A DNA stretch of 64,000 nt from Vreelandella lutescens (GCF_014640815.1 NZ_BMHM01000005.1:186001-250000), one strand, 5' to 3'; shown: positions 31,956 through 41,234, counted from the first letter of the stretch. Numbers and translations: made by a program. The notes: generated from the letters alone by a model not told the origin.

Positions 31956-33164
31956 TTACAGATCCACTTGGCCTTTACTGGTAAACGTACCGTTCTCTAC
32001 CACCATCTCAACCACTACGCCCGGTACGTCACCGTTGTCATCAAACTCGTGGGAGCCAGAGGCGCCCTCGTAGTTGATATCGGTGCCCGCGGCGATGAGC
32101 TCGACGGCCTTCTCCCACTCGCCCGGCAGAATCACTTCACCCGGCGCACTCGATACGCTGCGTAACGCCTCAGCAAGCCCTTCGCGGTCGGCGCTGCCGT
32201 TCTGCTCAATGGCCAGCGCTACCAGGAAGGCAGCATCGTACGCTTGGGCGGCAAACACCGCGCTAGGGTCGATATCGGCTTCCGTAGCGGCGGTATTAAA
32301 TAGCTCGGTGCCGGGTAGCTCTGGGCTACCGGGGCGGGTGGCAATCATGCCATCCAGCACATCCGCACCAATGGCGTTCACAAGACTGTCGCCCACCATA
32401 CCGTCGGCACCCACGTACTGGGTGAACATACCGCTCTCATAGGCCTGGCGCAGCACGGTTTGACCAGACGTGTCCGCATACGCCAACACCACTAACGTAT
32501 CGGCGCCGCTGGCAGAGAGCGAGCCCAGCTCAGAACGGTAGTCGGCACGGTTGTCTTCGTGGGCCAGGTTTTCTGCCACTTCGCCACCACCGTCCGTGAA
32601 CGCCGCACTGAAGGCATCGGACAGGCCACGACCGTAGTCGTTGTTCACAAAGGTGACCGCAACGTAGTCGATGCCTTTATCCAACAAAAGCTTCGCGAGC
32701 ATTTCACCCTGGAAAGCATCGGAAGGCACGGTGCGGAACACCAGGTCATTGTCGTCCAGCTCCGAGACCGCCGGCGCGGTCGATGCCGGAGACACCATCA
32801 GCACACCGCCGGGAATCGCGGCATTGTTAGCAGCGGCAATGGTTGCCCCAGTACACAGCGCGCCGACAATAGCGGTCACGTTTTCAGAGTTCACCATCCG
32901 GTCAGCGGCGTTAGAGGCAGCGGATGCGTCGGAACACGTCGTATCGCCCGAAGGCATTACCAGGGTTTGTCCCCCTAAGATTCCCCCCTGCTCATTGACC
33001 TGGGCAACCGCCAGTTGAGCACCCGCAAAGATAGGGGGTGTCAGGCTCTCAATACCCCCGGTAAAGCCGCCCAAGAAGCCAACTTTAACTTCCGCCTGGG
33101 CCATTCCGGTTAAGGCAAGTGATGAGGCCGCTACGGCAATGGCTAATGCGCGCTTATTAATCAT
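31956..33164 (-). CDS. ABC transporter substrate-binding protein (LivK-like, Peripla_BP_6)
   Basis: The 402-residue protein begins MINKRALAIAVAASSLALTG and has a signal peptide cleaved after AQA. The mature part begins EVKVGFLGGFTGGIESLTPP, typical of type I periplasmic binding proteins of the amino acid/amide family, with SGDTTCSDASAASNAADRM and ILVG-type lobes. It very likely serves the transporter encoded convergently at 27886-31849. Its own transcription allows it to be made in excess. Substrate unknown. Confidence 0.9.
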   Translation of the reverse strand: MINKRALAIAVAASSLALTGMAQAEVKVGFLGGFTGGIESLTPPIFAGAQLAVAQVNEQGGILGGQTLVMPSGDTTCSDASAASNAADRMVNSENVTAIVGALCTGATIAAANNAAIPGGVLMVSPASTAPAVSELDDNDLVFRTVPSDAFQGEMLAKLLLDKGIDYVAVTFVNNDYGRGLSDAFSAAFTDGGGEVAENLAHEDNRADYRSELGSLSASGADTLVVLAYADTSGQTVLRQAYESGMFTQYVGADGMVGDSLVNAIGADVLDGMIATRPGSPELPGTELFNTAATEADIDPSAVFAAQAYDAAFLVALAIEQNGSADREGLAEALRSVSSAPGEVILPGEWEKAVELIAAGTDINYEGASGSHEFDDNGDVPGVVVEMVVENGTFTSKGQVDL

Positions 33165-33283
33165 ATTGTTTGTCGCTCCCAGTATGTTGAGTGCCCCGAC
33201 TGTCCAGCGCAGGGCTCCTCTTAATCTGGAACCGTCGCGCCAAAAACACAAGTAACGCTTTCTAACGCTACATTACAATTTTC

Positions 33284-34864
33284 TTATAACCACCGTTCAA
33301 GGCGCAGGGTATGGCTTAGCCAAGCGTTAAAACGCTGCCACCTGGTACCGGGTTCGTCCGTCAATACTTCCGGCTGACCCTCGCGTTCAAACTGCCAAAG
33401 CAGCTGATGGTTATCATCAAGCGTCAGCTGATAACTAATCGAAGGGTCGCGACCGGTGGCCACCAATTCATTAAACGCCGGCATCAATGACTCACTTCGG
33501 ATCAGCACGCCGACCTCGGTATTCCAAAAAATGGAGCGCGGATCAACGTTAAAAGAGCCGACAAACAGCTGGTCATCAAAGCGAATGGCTTTGATATGCA
33601 GAGCTGACGCTGACGCGCCAGGCACCCGCATCTCTTCACTCGCCTCAGACGTGGTGGTGTCTTGCTCTGGGCGCAGTTCATACAGGTTGACCCCACTCTC
33701 TAGCAGCGTCTTTCGCCAGGGAGCATAAGCGCCATGCACCACCGCCGCATCAGTGGAGGCGAGCGAATTGGTGATGATATCGACCTCAACGCCCTGATCC
33801 GCTAACTCAACCAAGCGCTCTACACCACGCTCAGTGGGAACAAAGTAGGCGGAAATAACAACGAGCCGCTCGTTCAGCTCCGTAGCAGCCGTCAGATCTC
33901 CCAACAGCGTGTTTTGCCACTCTGGCGTGCCAGGGTATGAAAGCTTACCCGGCGCATCCCATATCGCTAAGCCTTCGCCCCAGTGCAAGGTTTCCCAAGG
34001 CGGCGTGCGCCTTGGCTGGCGTCGAAGCTCGGTGAAGTACTCAGAATCCGCATGCGCCTCCAGCCAAGCCTCTAAATCGCGCTCCAGCCCCTGCCAAGCG
34101 TTGGCATCCACCCGGTGATAGCGCTCAATCGGCTGAGCTAAGCCGTGATTCCAGTACAGGTCAAAACTGTTGGACAGCGCAGGCACGACTTCGCCAATAG
34201 CGACAACGTCTAAATCGGCAAAGTTACGCGTATCATTGGCATCAAAATACTCATCGCCAAGATTGCGGCCCCCCACAATGGCCACGCTGTTATCAGCCAC
34301 CCACAGCTTATTGTGCATACGGCGATGCTGCTGAGCGGGGTCCACCGCCGATGCCAACACACGCGTCACTATGTGCCCACGGCCCACGGCGAGCGGGTTA
34401 TAAACGCGCACATGGATATCCGGATGGCTGGCCAGCGCGGCTAAACGCTCCCCTTGACCAATAGCGCCTATATCATCCACCAGTAGGCGCACGCGCACCC
34501 CTTGCTCAGCGGCATCAATCAGTTGAGAAAGCACTAATCGAGTCGTTTGCCCATCGCCCAGCAAGTAGGTCTGGATATCCAATTCACGCTGCGCTTGCCG
34601 AATTAACCCCACACGTACCGCAAACGCTTCCCGACCATTGGCAAGCAGCGCAAAACCATCGGGGTCGGTTTGCTCAGCGGCGGCGACGGCCACTTGGTTG
34701 CCTAACCATGTTTGCCGAGCATCGGCGATGCCCAGCGCCGTTTGATGTTCGCGCACCACCGGATGGGTGCAGCCTACCAGCAGGCTACACACCAGAAGCA
34801 GCAGCGCCCACTGTGTTGCGTGATAAGCCCCAGGCTGGCAGGCGCTAGGCATCGCCGTGTTCAT
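33284..34864 (-). CDS. Phospholipase D-family lipoprotein, cardiolipin synthase C-like
   Basis: About 526 residues from the ATG at 34864; an ATG at 34852 that overlaps the preceding stop codon is also possible. The N-terminus has a lipoprotein signal (LLLLVCSLLVGC). Two HKD motifs are present: MHNKLWVADNSVAIVGGRN and LHIKAIRFDDQLFVGSFN, both with downstream asparagine. This layout matches ClsC/YmdC, which makes cardiolipin from phosphatidylglycerol and phosphatidylethanolamine. It is translationally coupled to a small membrane protein upstream. Confidence 0.85.
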   Translation of the reverse strand: MNTAMPSACQPGAYHATQWALLLLVCSLLVGCTHPVVREHQTALGIADARQTWLGNQVAVAAAEQTDPDGFALLANGREAFAVRVGLIRQAQRELDIQTYLLGDGQTTRLVLSQLIDAAEQGVRVRLLVDDIGAIGQGERLAALASHPDIHVRVYNPLAVGRGHIVTRVLASAVDPAQQHRRMHNKLWVADNSVAIVGGRNLGDEYFDANDTRNFADLDVVAIGEVVPALSNSFDLYWNHGLAQPIERYHRVDANAWQGLERDLEAWLEAHADSEYFTELRRQPRRTPPWETLHWGEGLAIWDAPGKLSYPGTPEWQNTLLGDLTAATELNERLVVISAYFVPTERGVERLVELADQGVEVDIITNSLASTDAAVVHGAYAPWRKTLLESGVNLYELRPEQDTTTSEASEEMRVPGASASALHIKAIRFDDQLFVGSFNVDPRSIFWNTEVGVLIRSESLMPAFNELVATGRDPSISYQLTLDDNHQLLWQFEREGQPEVLTDEPGTRWQRFNAWLSHTLRLERWL

Positions 34865-35081
34865 TCTGTTGGCGAGCCAGCTGCTTTTGGCGACGTTTCT
34901 TACGGTACAGCCGCACCAAGGCGATGGAAAGCGCCACGGCGACCATGGCAAAGAGCACCACTCCCTGCCAAGGGCGCGCCCCGTCGCCCAGGACCGTTTC
35001 TAAGGTAATAATCAGCGCAAGACCCAGCGCTTGGGTGCCAATGGCCAGCGCCCGCAGCGGGTCAAAAGAGGATTGCGGCAT
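34845..35081 (-). CDS. Small two-helix membrane protein
   Basis: The product has 78 residues from the ATG at 35081, chosen because GGAG lies 6 bp upstream; two earlier in-frame ATGs exist at 35087 and 35096. It has two hydrophobic segments (ALAIGTQALGLALIITLE and WQGVVLFAMVAVALSIALV), then a strongly basic stretch (RLYRKKRRQKQLARQQ). No known family is recognised. The end overlaps the start of the cardiolipin-synthase-like gene, so they are expressed together. Confidence 0.7.
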   Translation of the reverse strand: MPQSSFDPLRALAIGTQALGLALIITLETVLGDGARPWQGVVLFAMVAVALSIALVRLYRKKRRQKQLARQQNEHGDA

Positions 35082-35147
35082 CGACATCTCCGTCATGTGA
35101 AGCGTGCATGGTATGGTTGCCCAGTGTACCTGCTTATCGGAACGACT

Positions 35148-35951
35148 ATGAATGCCATTGCCCTCGGTCCACTATTGATTTCTACGCCTCGCCTGTATGC
35201 GTTTGGTTGCGCGCTGCTGCTGCTCTTGAGTAGCCGCTACTTACTGGGCCTTCCCACTAAACAGCATGGCCGCTGGTTTAATGGCCTGCTTATCGTATGG
35301 CTATTGGGTGCCCGTGTTGCGTTTGTCACCCTCCATTGGGAGAGCTACAGCGCGACGCCCATAGACGCGGTAAAACTGTGGCAACCCGGCTACAACGCTC
35401 TTGGCGGACTTCTCGCAGGCCTCATCTGGACCGCCTGGACGTTACGTACACGGCTGCTGGCGATGATCGGTGGACTCGCCATGACGGTAGGGGCTGCGAG
35501 CCTCTGGTTAGTATTAGTCACACTCGCACCGCTAGGCCAACAGTTTGCCGTGGAGGCGCTGCCAGACGTCACCCTGGAAGACCTGGAAGGCAACGCGGTG
35601 CACCTGCCCTCGCTAGCCAACCAAAATGAGCTGATTATCGTCAATTTATGGGCCACTTGGTGCCCACCCTGTCTACGCGAAATGCCGTTATTGGAAGAGG
35701 CCGACCAGCGCGAAGGCGTCAGCGTGGTCGTGGTTAATCAGGGCGAAGACTTGCTGCCGATTGCTCGCTATCTAGACGAGCAGTCACTCGCCTTTCGCTA
35801 CCCGCTGCGCGACCCACAGCAAACCCTAATGGCTCAGTTCCAAGCCCCAGGCCTGCCCACCACGGTACTGTTTGATCAATACGGCAAGACGTTGGACGTG
35901 CACGTCGGCGAACTCACCCGTGCGCAGTTAGAGCGCTGGTTAAACGATTGA
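35148..35951 (+). CDS. Membrane-anchored TlpA-family thiol-disulfide oxidoreductase
   Basis: The 267-residue protein has an N-terminal part with four hydrophobic segments (about residues 8-35, 44-62, 83-97, 104-126), then a thioredoxin-like domain with WCPPC at 171-175 and a cis-proline motif (LPTTVLF). The catalytic domain should face the periplasm. Such proteins reduce or resolve disulfides in cytochrome c maturation or other envelope proteins. The multi-helix N-terminus is longer than the single anchor of classical TlpA. It is divergent from the gene at 35081. Confidence 0.85.
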   Translation: MNAIALGPLLISTPRLYAFGCALLLLLSSRYLLGLPTKQHGRWFNGLLIVWLLGARVAFVTLHWESYSATPIDAVKLWQPGYNALGGLLAGLIWTAWTLRTRLLAMIGGLAMTVGAASLWLVLVTLAPLGQQFAVEALPDVTLEDLEGNAVHLPSLANQNELIIVNLWATWCPPCLREMPLLEEADQREGVSVVVVNQGEDLLPIARYLDEQSLAFRYPLRDPQQTLMAQFQAPGLPTTVLFDQYGKTLDVHVGELTRAQLERWLND

Positions 35952-36066
35952 CCACGATAGACCTTAATACCCCCGCTGCTTTGCGTTAGAATCCCCCGCC
36001 CTGTTGGCCGCCGGTGACCTGCCCCGGCGGCGTACCACCCGATTTCGACGACTTCCTCGAGGCATC

Positions 36067-39012
36067 ATGAGCGATTTTTCTCCCGGCCAGCGCTGGATTA
36101 GTGACGGCGAAGCTGAGCTTGGGCTCGGCACCGTGCTTAACTGCGACGCCCGTAGCGTTACCATTTTGTTCAGTGCCAGCCAGGAAACCCGTACTTATAA
36201 CACCCGCCAAGCGCCGCTCACCCGCGTGATGTTCGGCAGTGGCGACCGCATCTTGTCTGCCGACGGCTGGCAGATGATCGTGAATGACAGCAAAGAGAGC
36301 CGTGGCCTGATCACCTACATCGGTGAAGATAGCGAAGGCAGCCTGCGTGAGCTGCCCGAAGCCAAGCTGGCCGATACCATGCAGTTCGACCAGGCCCGTG
36401 ACCGCCTGCTCACCGGCCAAGTCGACCGTAACGACTGGTTTGATCTACGCTTTCGCACCCTGCACCACTTCCAGCGCATCGAGCAGCACAGCGCGTTAGG
36501 CTTTGCTGGGCCGCGTATTGATCTCATTCCCCACCAGCTGTATATCGCTGATGAAGTCGCCGGCCGCCATGCGCCGCGCGTTCTACTGGCCGACGAAGTG
36601 GGCCTGGGCAAAACCATTGAGGCGGGCTTAATCCTCCACCGCCTGCTGCTGGCAGGCCGAGTAGAGCGCGCGCTGATTCTGGTACCCGATAGCCTGACGC
36701 ATCAGTGGCTGGTGGAGCTTTTACGCCGCTTTTCGCTCAACGTCACGCTGCTGGATGAACACCAGAGCCAGGCCCACGGCAACGCCAATCCATTTGAAAG
36801 CGCGCAGCTAGTTCTGGCCAGCCAAGGCTGGCTGTTCGCCAACATTCACCGCCAAGACCAGGCGCTGGCCAGCCGCTTCGACCTATTGATTGTCGATGAA
36901 GCACACCACCTGGACTGGAGCCCAGAGGGTAGCGGCCCCGGCTACCAGTGCGTAGAGCAGCTGGCCGCTGAAATACCGGGTTTGCTGCTGCTTACCGCTA
37001 CGCCAGAGCAGATGGGGCTGGAGAGCCACTTTGCGCGCCTGCGCCTGCTCGATGCCGAGCGCTACCACGATATTGAGCGCTTCAAAGACGAAGAGCAGCA
37101 CTACGTAGCGGTGGCCAGCGCCATCGATGCACTGGATGAACTCCCCGACACCGCCAGCGCCCGCGAGCGTGTCGCAGCGGTCGCCGACGACCGCGATAGC
37201 CAAGCACTGCTCGCCACGCTGTGCAACGCCGAAGCCAGCAGCGAACAGCAAGATGCCGCCCGCGCCCAGCTGCGCGATGCGCTGCTCGACCGCCACGGCA
37301 CAGGTCGCGTGATGTTCCGTAACAGTCGCCGCCACGTGGGCGGCTTCCCTGAGCGTCGCCTTCATTTGGCCCAGTTTGAGCTGCCCTCCGCCTATCGCCG
37401 CGTGCTGCGTCGCCTGGAGCGCGACGACGACTATCTGGATGAACTACTGATCGAAACCGGCATGGATCATCCCGATGTGCTGATTTATCCCGATGCGATG
37501 TACCGGGAGTTAAGCAACGACCCGCTGAACACCGAGTTCTGGTGGCACATCGACCCACGGGTCAACTGGCTGCTGGAAAAACTCAGCGACGACAGTGAAT
37601 CAGGCTTTGCCAACGACAAAGTGCTGGTGATTGCTCACCACCGCGAGACGGCGGAAGGCTTAGCGGAGGGCCTGCGAGTACTGGGCGGCTATCAAGCGCC
37701 CGTGTTCCATGAAGGCCTGTCGCTGATTGAGCGCGACCGGGCGGCCGCCGCCTTTGCCGATGAAGAAGAGGGCTGCCAAGTATTGGTCTGCTCCGAAATT
37801 GGCTCTGAAGGGCGCAACTTCCAGTTTTGTCGCCACTTGGTAATGTTCGATATGCCCCAGCATCCCGACCAGCTAGAGCAACGCATTGGTCGCCTGGATC
37901 GTATTGGTCAACGCCACGCCATTGAACTGCACGTGCCCAGCTTTATCGGCAGCCCAGGCGAGCGCCTGATGCGCTGGTACCACGAGGGTATGGACGCCTT
38001 CAGCGCCCCCCACGGCATCGGCAGCGACCTGTTTGACGCCTTTGGCGATGCCCTGGCCGATGCGCTGCTCGACGACGAAGCGCTCACCGAGATCATCGAC
38101 GAAACCAAAGAGATGTTCACCGCCAAGCTGTCCGAGCGGGACGCAGGTCGCAACCGCCTACTAGAGCTAAATGCGTGCCGTCCGGCGCGGGCGCAGCAGG
38201 TGATTGAGGCAGTCCGCGAGCTGGACGAAGACCCGGCACTACCCCGCTATGTGGAACGCGCGCTGGATATCTTTGGGGTCGATAGCCAAGAGATTGGCAA
38301 GGGCTTGCTGTACCTTCAACCCAGCCAGCATATGCTCGACGGCCTGCCGGGCTTGGTAAAAGGCGAAGAGGGCTTTTCAGCCACCTACAGCCGCGCTCAG
38401 GCGCTGGCACGAGACGATATTCAGCGACTCTCTTGGGAACACCCGCTGCTGCGGGAAATGATGGGCCGTATTTTAGACGGCACGATGGGCAATACGGCGC
38501 TAGCGCTGCTGCGCCACCCCGCCATTCCCAGCGGGCGCTTAATGGCTGAACTGGTGTTCCGCACCCACTGCCCGGCCCCAAAATCGCTGCATTTGAATCG
38601 CTTTTTGCCGCCCACGGCGGTGCGCGTGCTGCTAGATGAGTCGGGTGCCAACCTGACCAGCAAAATCTCCTTCACCGGTTTGGGCAAGAACCTGCAAAAG
38701 GTCAATAAATCGCTGGCACGCGACCTGATCAAAAGCCGACATGACCAGCTGCGCGAGCTGCTGATTCAAGGCGAAGGTGAAGCTGAGCGTGAACTGCCCA
38801 GCATTGTCGAAACCGCCGAAACGCGTATGCGTGCCCAGTTAGACGCCGAGCTTGCCCGCCTAACGGCGTTAGCAGAGCACAACCCGGCGGTACGCAGCGA
38901 AGAGCTGGAAGCGCTGAAACAGGAGCGTCAGGCGCTGAGCAGCGCTATCGAGAACACCCGCCTGCGGCTTGACTCCGTCCGCGTGGTGATCACCGTCGAC
39001 CCGAATGCCTAA
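36067..39012 (+). CDS. rapA: RNA polymerase-associated ATPase RapA (HepA)
   Basis: The protein is 981 residues from the ATG at 36067 (GAGG 4 bp upstream), close to E. coli RapA (968). It has the N-terminal Tudor-like domains (GQRWISDGEAELGLGTVL), the SWI2/SNF2 ATPase with LADEVGLGKTIEAGL and DEAH, the helicase C domain (SEIGSEGRNFQF, QRIGRLDRIGQRH), and a long C-terminal part. RapA helps recycle RNA polymerase after termination. Monocistronic. Confidence 0.95.
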   Translation: MSDFSPGQRWISDGEAELGLGTVLNCDARSVTILFSASQETRTYNTRQAPLTRVMFGSGDRILSADGWQMIVNDSKESRGLITYIGEDSEGSLRELPEAKLADTMQFDQARDRLLTGQVDRNDWFDLRFRTLHHFQRIEQHSALGFAGPRIDLIPHQLYIADEVAGRHAPRVLLADEVGLGKTIEAGLILHRLLLAGRVERALILVPDSLTHQWLVELLRRFSLNVTLLDEHQSQAHGNANPFESAQLVLASQGWLFANIHRQDQALASRFDLLIVDEAHHLDWSPEGSGPGYQCVEQLAAEIPGLLLLTATPEQMGLESHFARLRLLDAERYHDIERFKDEEQHYVAVASAIDALDELPDTASARERVAAVADDRDSQALLATLCNAEASSEQQDAARAQLRDALLDRHGTGRVMFRNSRRHVGGFPERRLHLAQFELPSAYRRVLRRLERDDDYLDELLIETGMDHPDVLIYPDAMYRELSNDPLNTEFWWHIDPRVNWLLEKLSDDSESGFANDKVLVIAHHRETAEGLAEGLRVLGGYQAPVFHEGLSLIERDRAAAAFADEEEGCQVLVCSEIGSEGRNFQFCRHLVMFDMPQHPDQLEQRIGRLDRIGQRHAIELHVPSFIGSPGERLMRWYHEGMDAFSAPHGIGSDLFDAFGDALADALLDDEALTEIIDETKEMFTAKLSERDAGRNRLLELNACRPARAQQVIEAVRELDEDPALPRYVERALDIFGVDSQEIGKGLLYLQPSQHMLDGLPGLVKGEEGFSATYSRAQALARDDIQRLSWEHPLLREMMGRILDGTMGNTALALLRHPAIPSGRLMAELVFRTHCPAPKSLHLNRFLPPTAVRVLLDESGANLTSKISFTGLGKNLQKVNKSLARDLIKSRHDQLRELLIQGEGEAERELPSIVETAETRMRAQLDAELARLTALAEHNPAVRSEELEALKQERQALSSAIENTRLRLDSVRVVITVDPNA

Positions 39013-39025
39013 CGAAGCAGAACGC

Positions 39026-39056
39026 CGCTGGCGGCGCTATACAATCGCCGCCAGCG
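39026..39056. terminator. Hairpin shared by convergent rapA and yfcH-like genes
   Basis: CGCTGGCGGCG and CGCCGCCAGCG pair perfectly over 11 bp with a 9-nt loop. The structure overlaps the last codons and stop of the minus-strand gene. Neither side has a T tract. Confidence 0.55.
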
Positions 39057-39939
39057 CTTTATCCAACGTTGGGTACTGAAAGTCGAAACCTGCCTCGCTA
39101 AGGCGCGCTGGACGCATATCCGCACCGGTTAACAGCAGTTGCGACATCTCGCCAAACCCCGCTTTCAGCACGATGGCGGGCACTGGGAAGATCGCAGGGC
39201 GATGCAACTGCTTGGCCAACGTTTTCGTAAATTCGGCGTTGGTCACCGGGTGTGGCGCGCTGCCGTTAAAGGCACCTGACAGCGTCGGCTCATTGATCAG
39301 AAACATGATCGCGGCCACTAAGTCATCACGATGCACCCAGGGCATAAACTGTGTGCCATCGCCAAATCGCCCGCCTAACCCCAGCTTGAACGGTGGCAGC
39401 ATTTTCTGCAGCGTCCCACCGCCCGCCGCTAGCACTAAGCCAATCCGCACAATCGCCAGCCTGACGCCCATAGCTTCTACGGGCTTTGCCGCGGCTTCCC
39501 ACTGCGCGCAAAGCCGATGGGCGAACTCGTCATGAGGGGGCGTGGATTCATCCACCACCTTGCTACCCTGATCACCGTAATAGCCCATCGCAGAACCGCT
39601 CACCATCACGCTGGGCAGCGGCTGGCCGTTGGCCTCTAGCTGCTCACAGAGCGCAATCAGTTGCTGTGTGCTGGTCACCCGCGAACGGATCAGTCGCTCT
39701 TTCTGTTCCGTGCTCCAGCGCTTTGCCGCAATCGACTCTCCCGCCAAGTTCACCAACGCATCTGGCGGTGTATCCACAAAGGCTTGGGCGCTATCACGAA
39801 TGTCACACCCCTTGGGCAGCTTCCCCCGCACTTCATGCGGCGTCCGAGACACCACCTGCACCTCATGCCCCTGGGCAATGAGCTGTTGGCAAAGCCGTTG
39901 GCCAACAAAGCCGCTGCCTCCAGTGATTAAAACTCGCAT
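39037..39939 (-). CDS. TIGR01777-family NAD-dependent epimerase/dehydratase (YfcH-like)
   Basis: The protein is 300 residues from the ATG at 39939, with AAAGGAG upstream. It has the N-terminal nucleotide-binding motif GGSGFVGQRLCQQL, a Rossmann-fold core, MGYYGDQG in the active-site region and the C-terminal DUF1731-type domain (ALVLKAGFGE-like segment IVLKAGFGEMSQLLL). The substrate is unknown. It is divergent from the flavoprotein gene at 40127 across a 187-bp region carrying TNTACA repeats, so it may share control with the light-type cluster. Confidence 0.85.
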   Translation of the reverse strand: MRVLITGGSGFVGQRLCQQLIAQGHEVQVVSRTPHEVRGKLPKGCDIRDSAQAFVDTPPDALVNLAGESIAAKRWSTEQKERLIRSRVTSTQQLIALCEQLEANGQPLPSVMVSGSAMGYYGDQGSKVVDESTPPHDEFAHRLCAQWEAAAKPVEAMGVRLAIVRIGLVLAAGGGTLQKMLPPFKLGLGGRFGDGTQFMPWVHRDDLVAAIMFLINEPTLSGAFNGSAPHPVTNAEFTKTLAKQLHRPAIFPVPAIVLKAGFGEMSQLLLTGADMRPARLSEAGFDFQYPTLDKALAAIV

Positions 39940-40059
39940 GGTGTCACTCCTTTGGCCTAGTGAGTGCCTGAGCACTAATTGATCTCACGTAATAATGACC
40001 GTACATGAACCCCTATCGCTCGCCACAAATTTCCAGGTGAACGTTGCACATTTTTTAAT

Positions 40060-40092
40060 TGTACGATATCTATACACAACTGCTACAGTAAA
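40060..40092. promoter_or_regulatory. Tandem 11-bp repeats upstream of the flavoprotein gene (putative MerR/LitR operator)
   Basis: Three consecutive 11-mers, TGTACGATATC, TATACACAACT and GCTACAGTAAA, share the pattern (T)NTACA at an exact 11-bp period; a fourth block, TTTAACAAACT, is weaker. They lie 35-67 bp before the ATG at 40127. Eleven-bp direct repeats with a TNTACA core are the kind of operator bound by CarH/LitR MerR-family regulators, and such a gene lies 1.3 kb downstream. The exact promoter elements are uncertain (a TTGCAC at 40044 and TATACA at 40071 are candidates). Confidence 0.5.
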
Positions 40093-40126
40093 TTTAACAA
40101 ACTGTCTAACCTACTTGCGAGGACTT

Positions 40127-41191
40127 ATGGCTGCACTGGTGAACGCGGTGCCTACTCCCTCGGCTACGCCTAGCGTGGCCATTATTGGGGCAGGCTTATC
40201 TGGCCTTGCTTGTGGCCATCGTCTAGCACAACACGGCGTCAGCGTTCAGCTGTTTGATAAAGCCCGCGGCCCCGGTGGCCGTATGTCGAGTAAGCAGCGA
40301 CCAGCAGCCACGCTCGACTTAGGCGCCCAAGCCTTTACGGCACGCGATACCCGCTTCGCGAAAAAAGTCGCTGAATGGCAGGCCGCTGGCTGCGTGGCAA
40401 CATGGCCAGTGCACAGCTATCAGGCTAATGCATCCGGCTGGCAAACACATAATGATGGTCAGGTGCGTTATTGCGGAGCCCCGCGAATGAGCGCCATTAC
40501 TCGCCACTTGGCCGATACACTCAGCGCCTTTGGCCACGCGTCTCTCTCTCTGGAGACCCAGATAACAACGCTCGATAAGACACCATCAGGCTGGCAATTA
40601 ACCGATGCTAGCGGCGTACGACATGGGCCCTTTGCGCATGTGGTGATAAGCGCGCCGCCACCTCAAGCCCAGGCACTGCTAGCCGATTGGGAGCCTGCGC
40701 TCACTGCAGCTTGTGAAGCGCAGCCTCAGCGAGGCTGCTGGGCAGCGTGGGCCATCTTTGAATCGCCGCTCCCCACGCTTCCTCAGGTTGATGACGCATG
40801 GCAGAGCCTGCATACCCAGCACGCTGCGCTGCGTTTAGTGTCACGCAATCACACCAAGCCAGGCAGAGACGCTCAGCCTGAGAGTCTTAGCCTGCTGGCC
40901 CAGTTGGATTGGAGTGATACCCATATAGAGGCCACACCCGAGGCAGTGGCACAACAGCTGCTGGACGCTTTCACGACACTGCTGCCTGGCGACACTACGC
41001 TGCCAGCCGTACTGGAGCTGGGGGCTCATCGCTGGCGTTATGCACAGCCCGCCTCTGCCGGAAGCCAATCGTTCTTGTACAGCGAACATGGCTTATCACT
41101 GTGCGGCGACAGCTTTCGCGGTAGCCGTGTGGAGGATGCTTGGCTATCCGGTGATGAGTTGGGAGAGGCGTTATTAGGCCGGTCGGTCTAA
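40127..41191 (+). CDS. Renalase-like FAD-dependent NAD(P)/FAD oxidoreductase
   Basis: The protein is 354 residues from the ATG at 40127, with GCGAGG upstream. It starts with the dinucleotide-binding motif VAIIGAGLSGLACGHRLAQH, followed by the FAD-contacting FDKARGPGGRMSSK, and ends with the second FAD motif (GLSLCGDSFRGSRVEDAWLS). Such proteins are often found beside photolyase and MerR regulators in Pseudomonas-type light-induced clusters. The reaction is unknown. First gene of the putative light-response region. Confidence 0.85.
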   Translation: MAALVNAVPTPSATPSVAIIGAGLSGLACGHRLAQHGVSVQLFDKARGPGGRMSSKQRPAATLDLGAQAFTARDTRFAKKVAEWQAAGCVATWPVHSYQANASGWQTHNDGQVRYCGAPRMSAITRHLADTLSAFGHASLSLETQITTLDKTPSGWQLTDASGVRHGPFAHVVISAPPPQAQALLADWEPALTAACEAQPQRGCWAAWAIFESPLPTLPQVDDAWQSLHTQHAALRLVSRNHTKPGRDAQPESLSLLAQLDWSDTHIEATPEAVAQQLLDAFTTLLPGDTTLPAVLELGAHRWRYAQPASAGSQSFLYSEHGLSLCGDSFRGSRVEDAWLSGDELGEALLGRSV

Positions 41192-41234
41192 TGGCAGCAT
41201 GGCGATAGGCGTACCAAAATGGACGCAGCAAAGG

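Noticed and set aside
33250..33275. Shared 12-mer AGCGTTAGAAAG near 33260 (reverse strand) and near 51080
   Set aside because: Many 12-mers are expected to recur by chance in 64 kb on two strands; contexts are unrelated and no third copy was noticed.
36004..36066. Upstream in-frame extension of rapA
   Set aside because: The extra 21 codons are basic and low in similarity to RapA; the ATG at 36067 has a Shine-Dalgarno and the family N-terminus.
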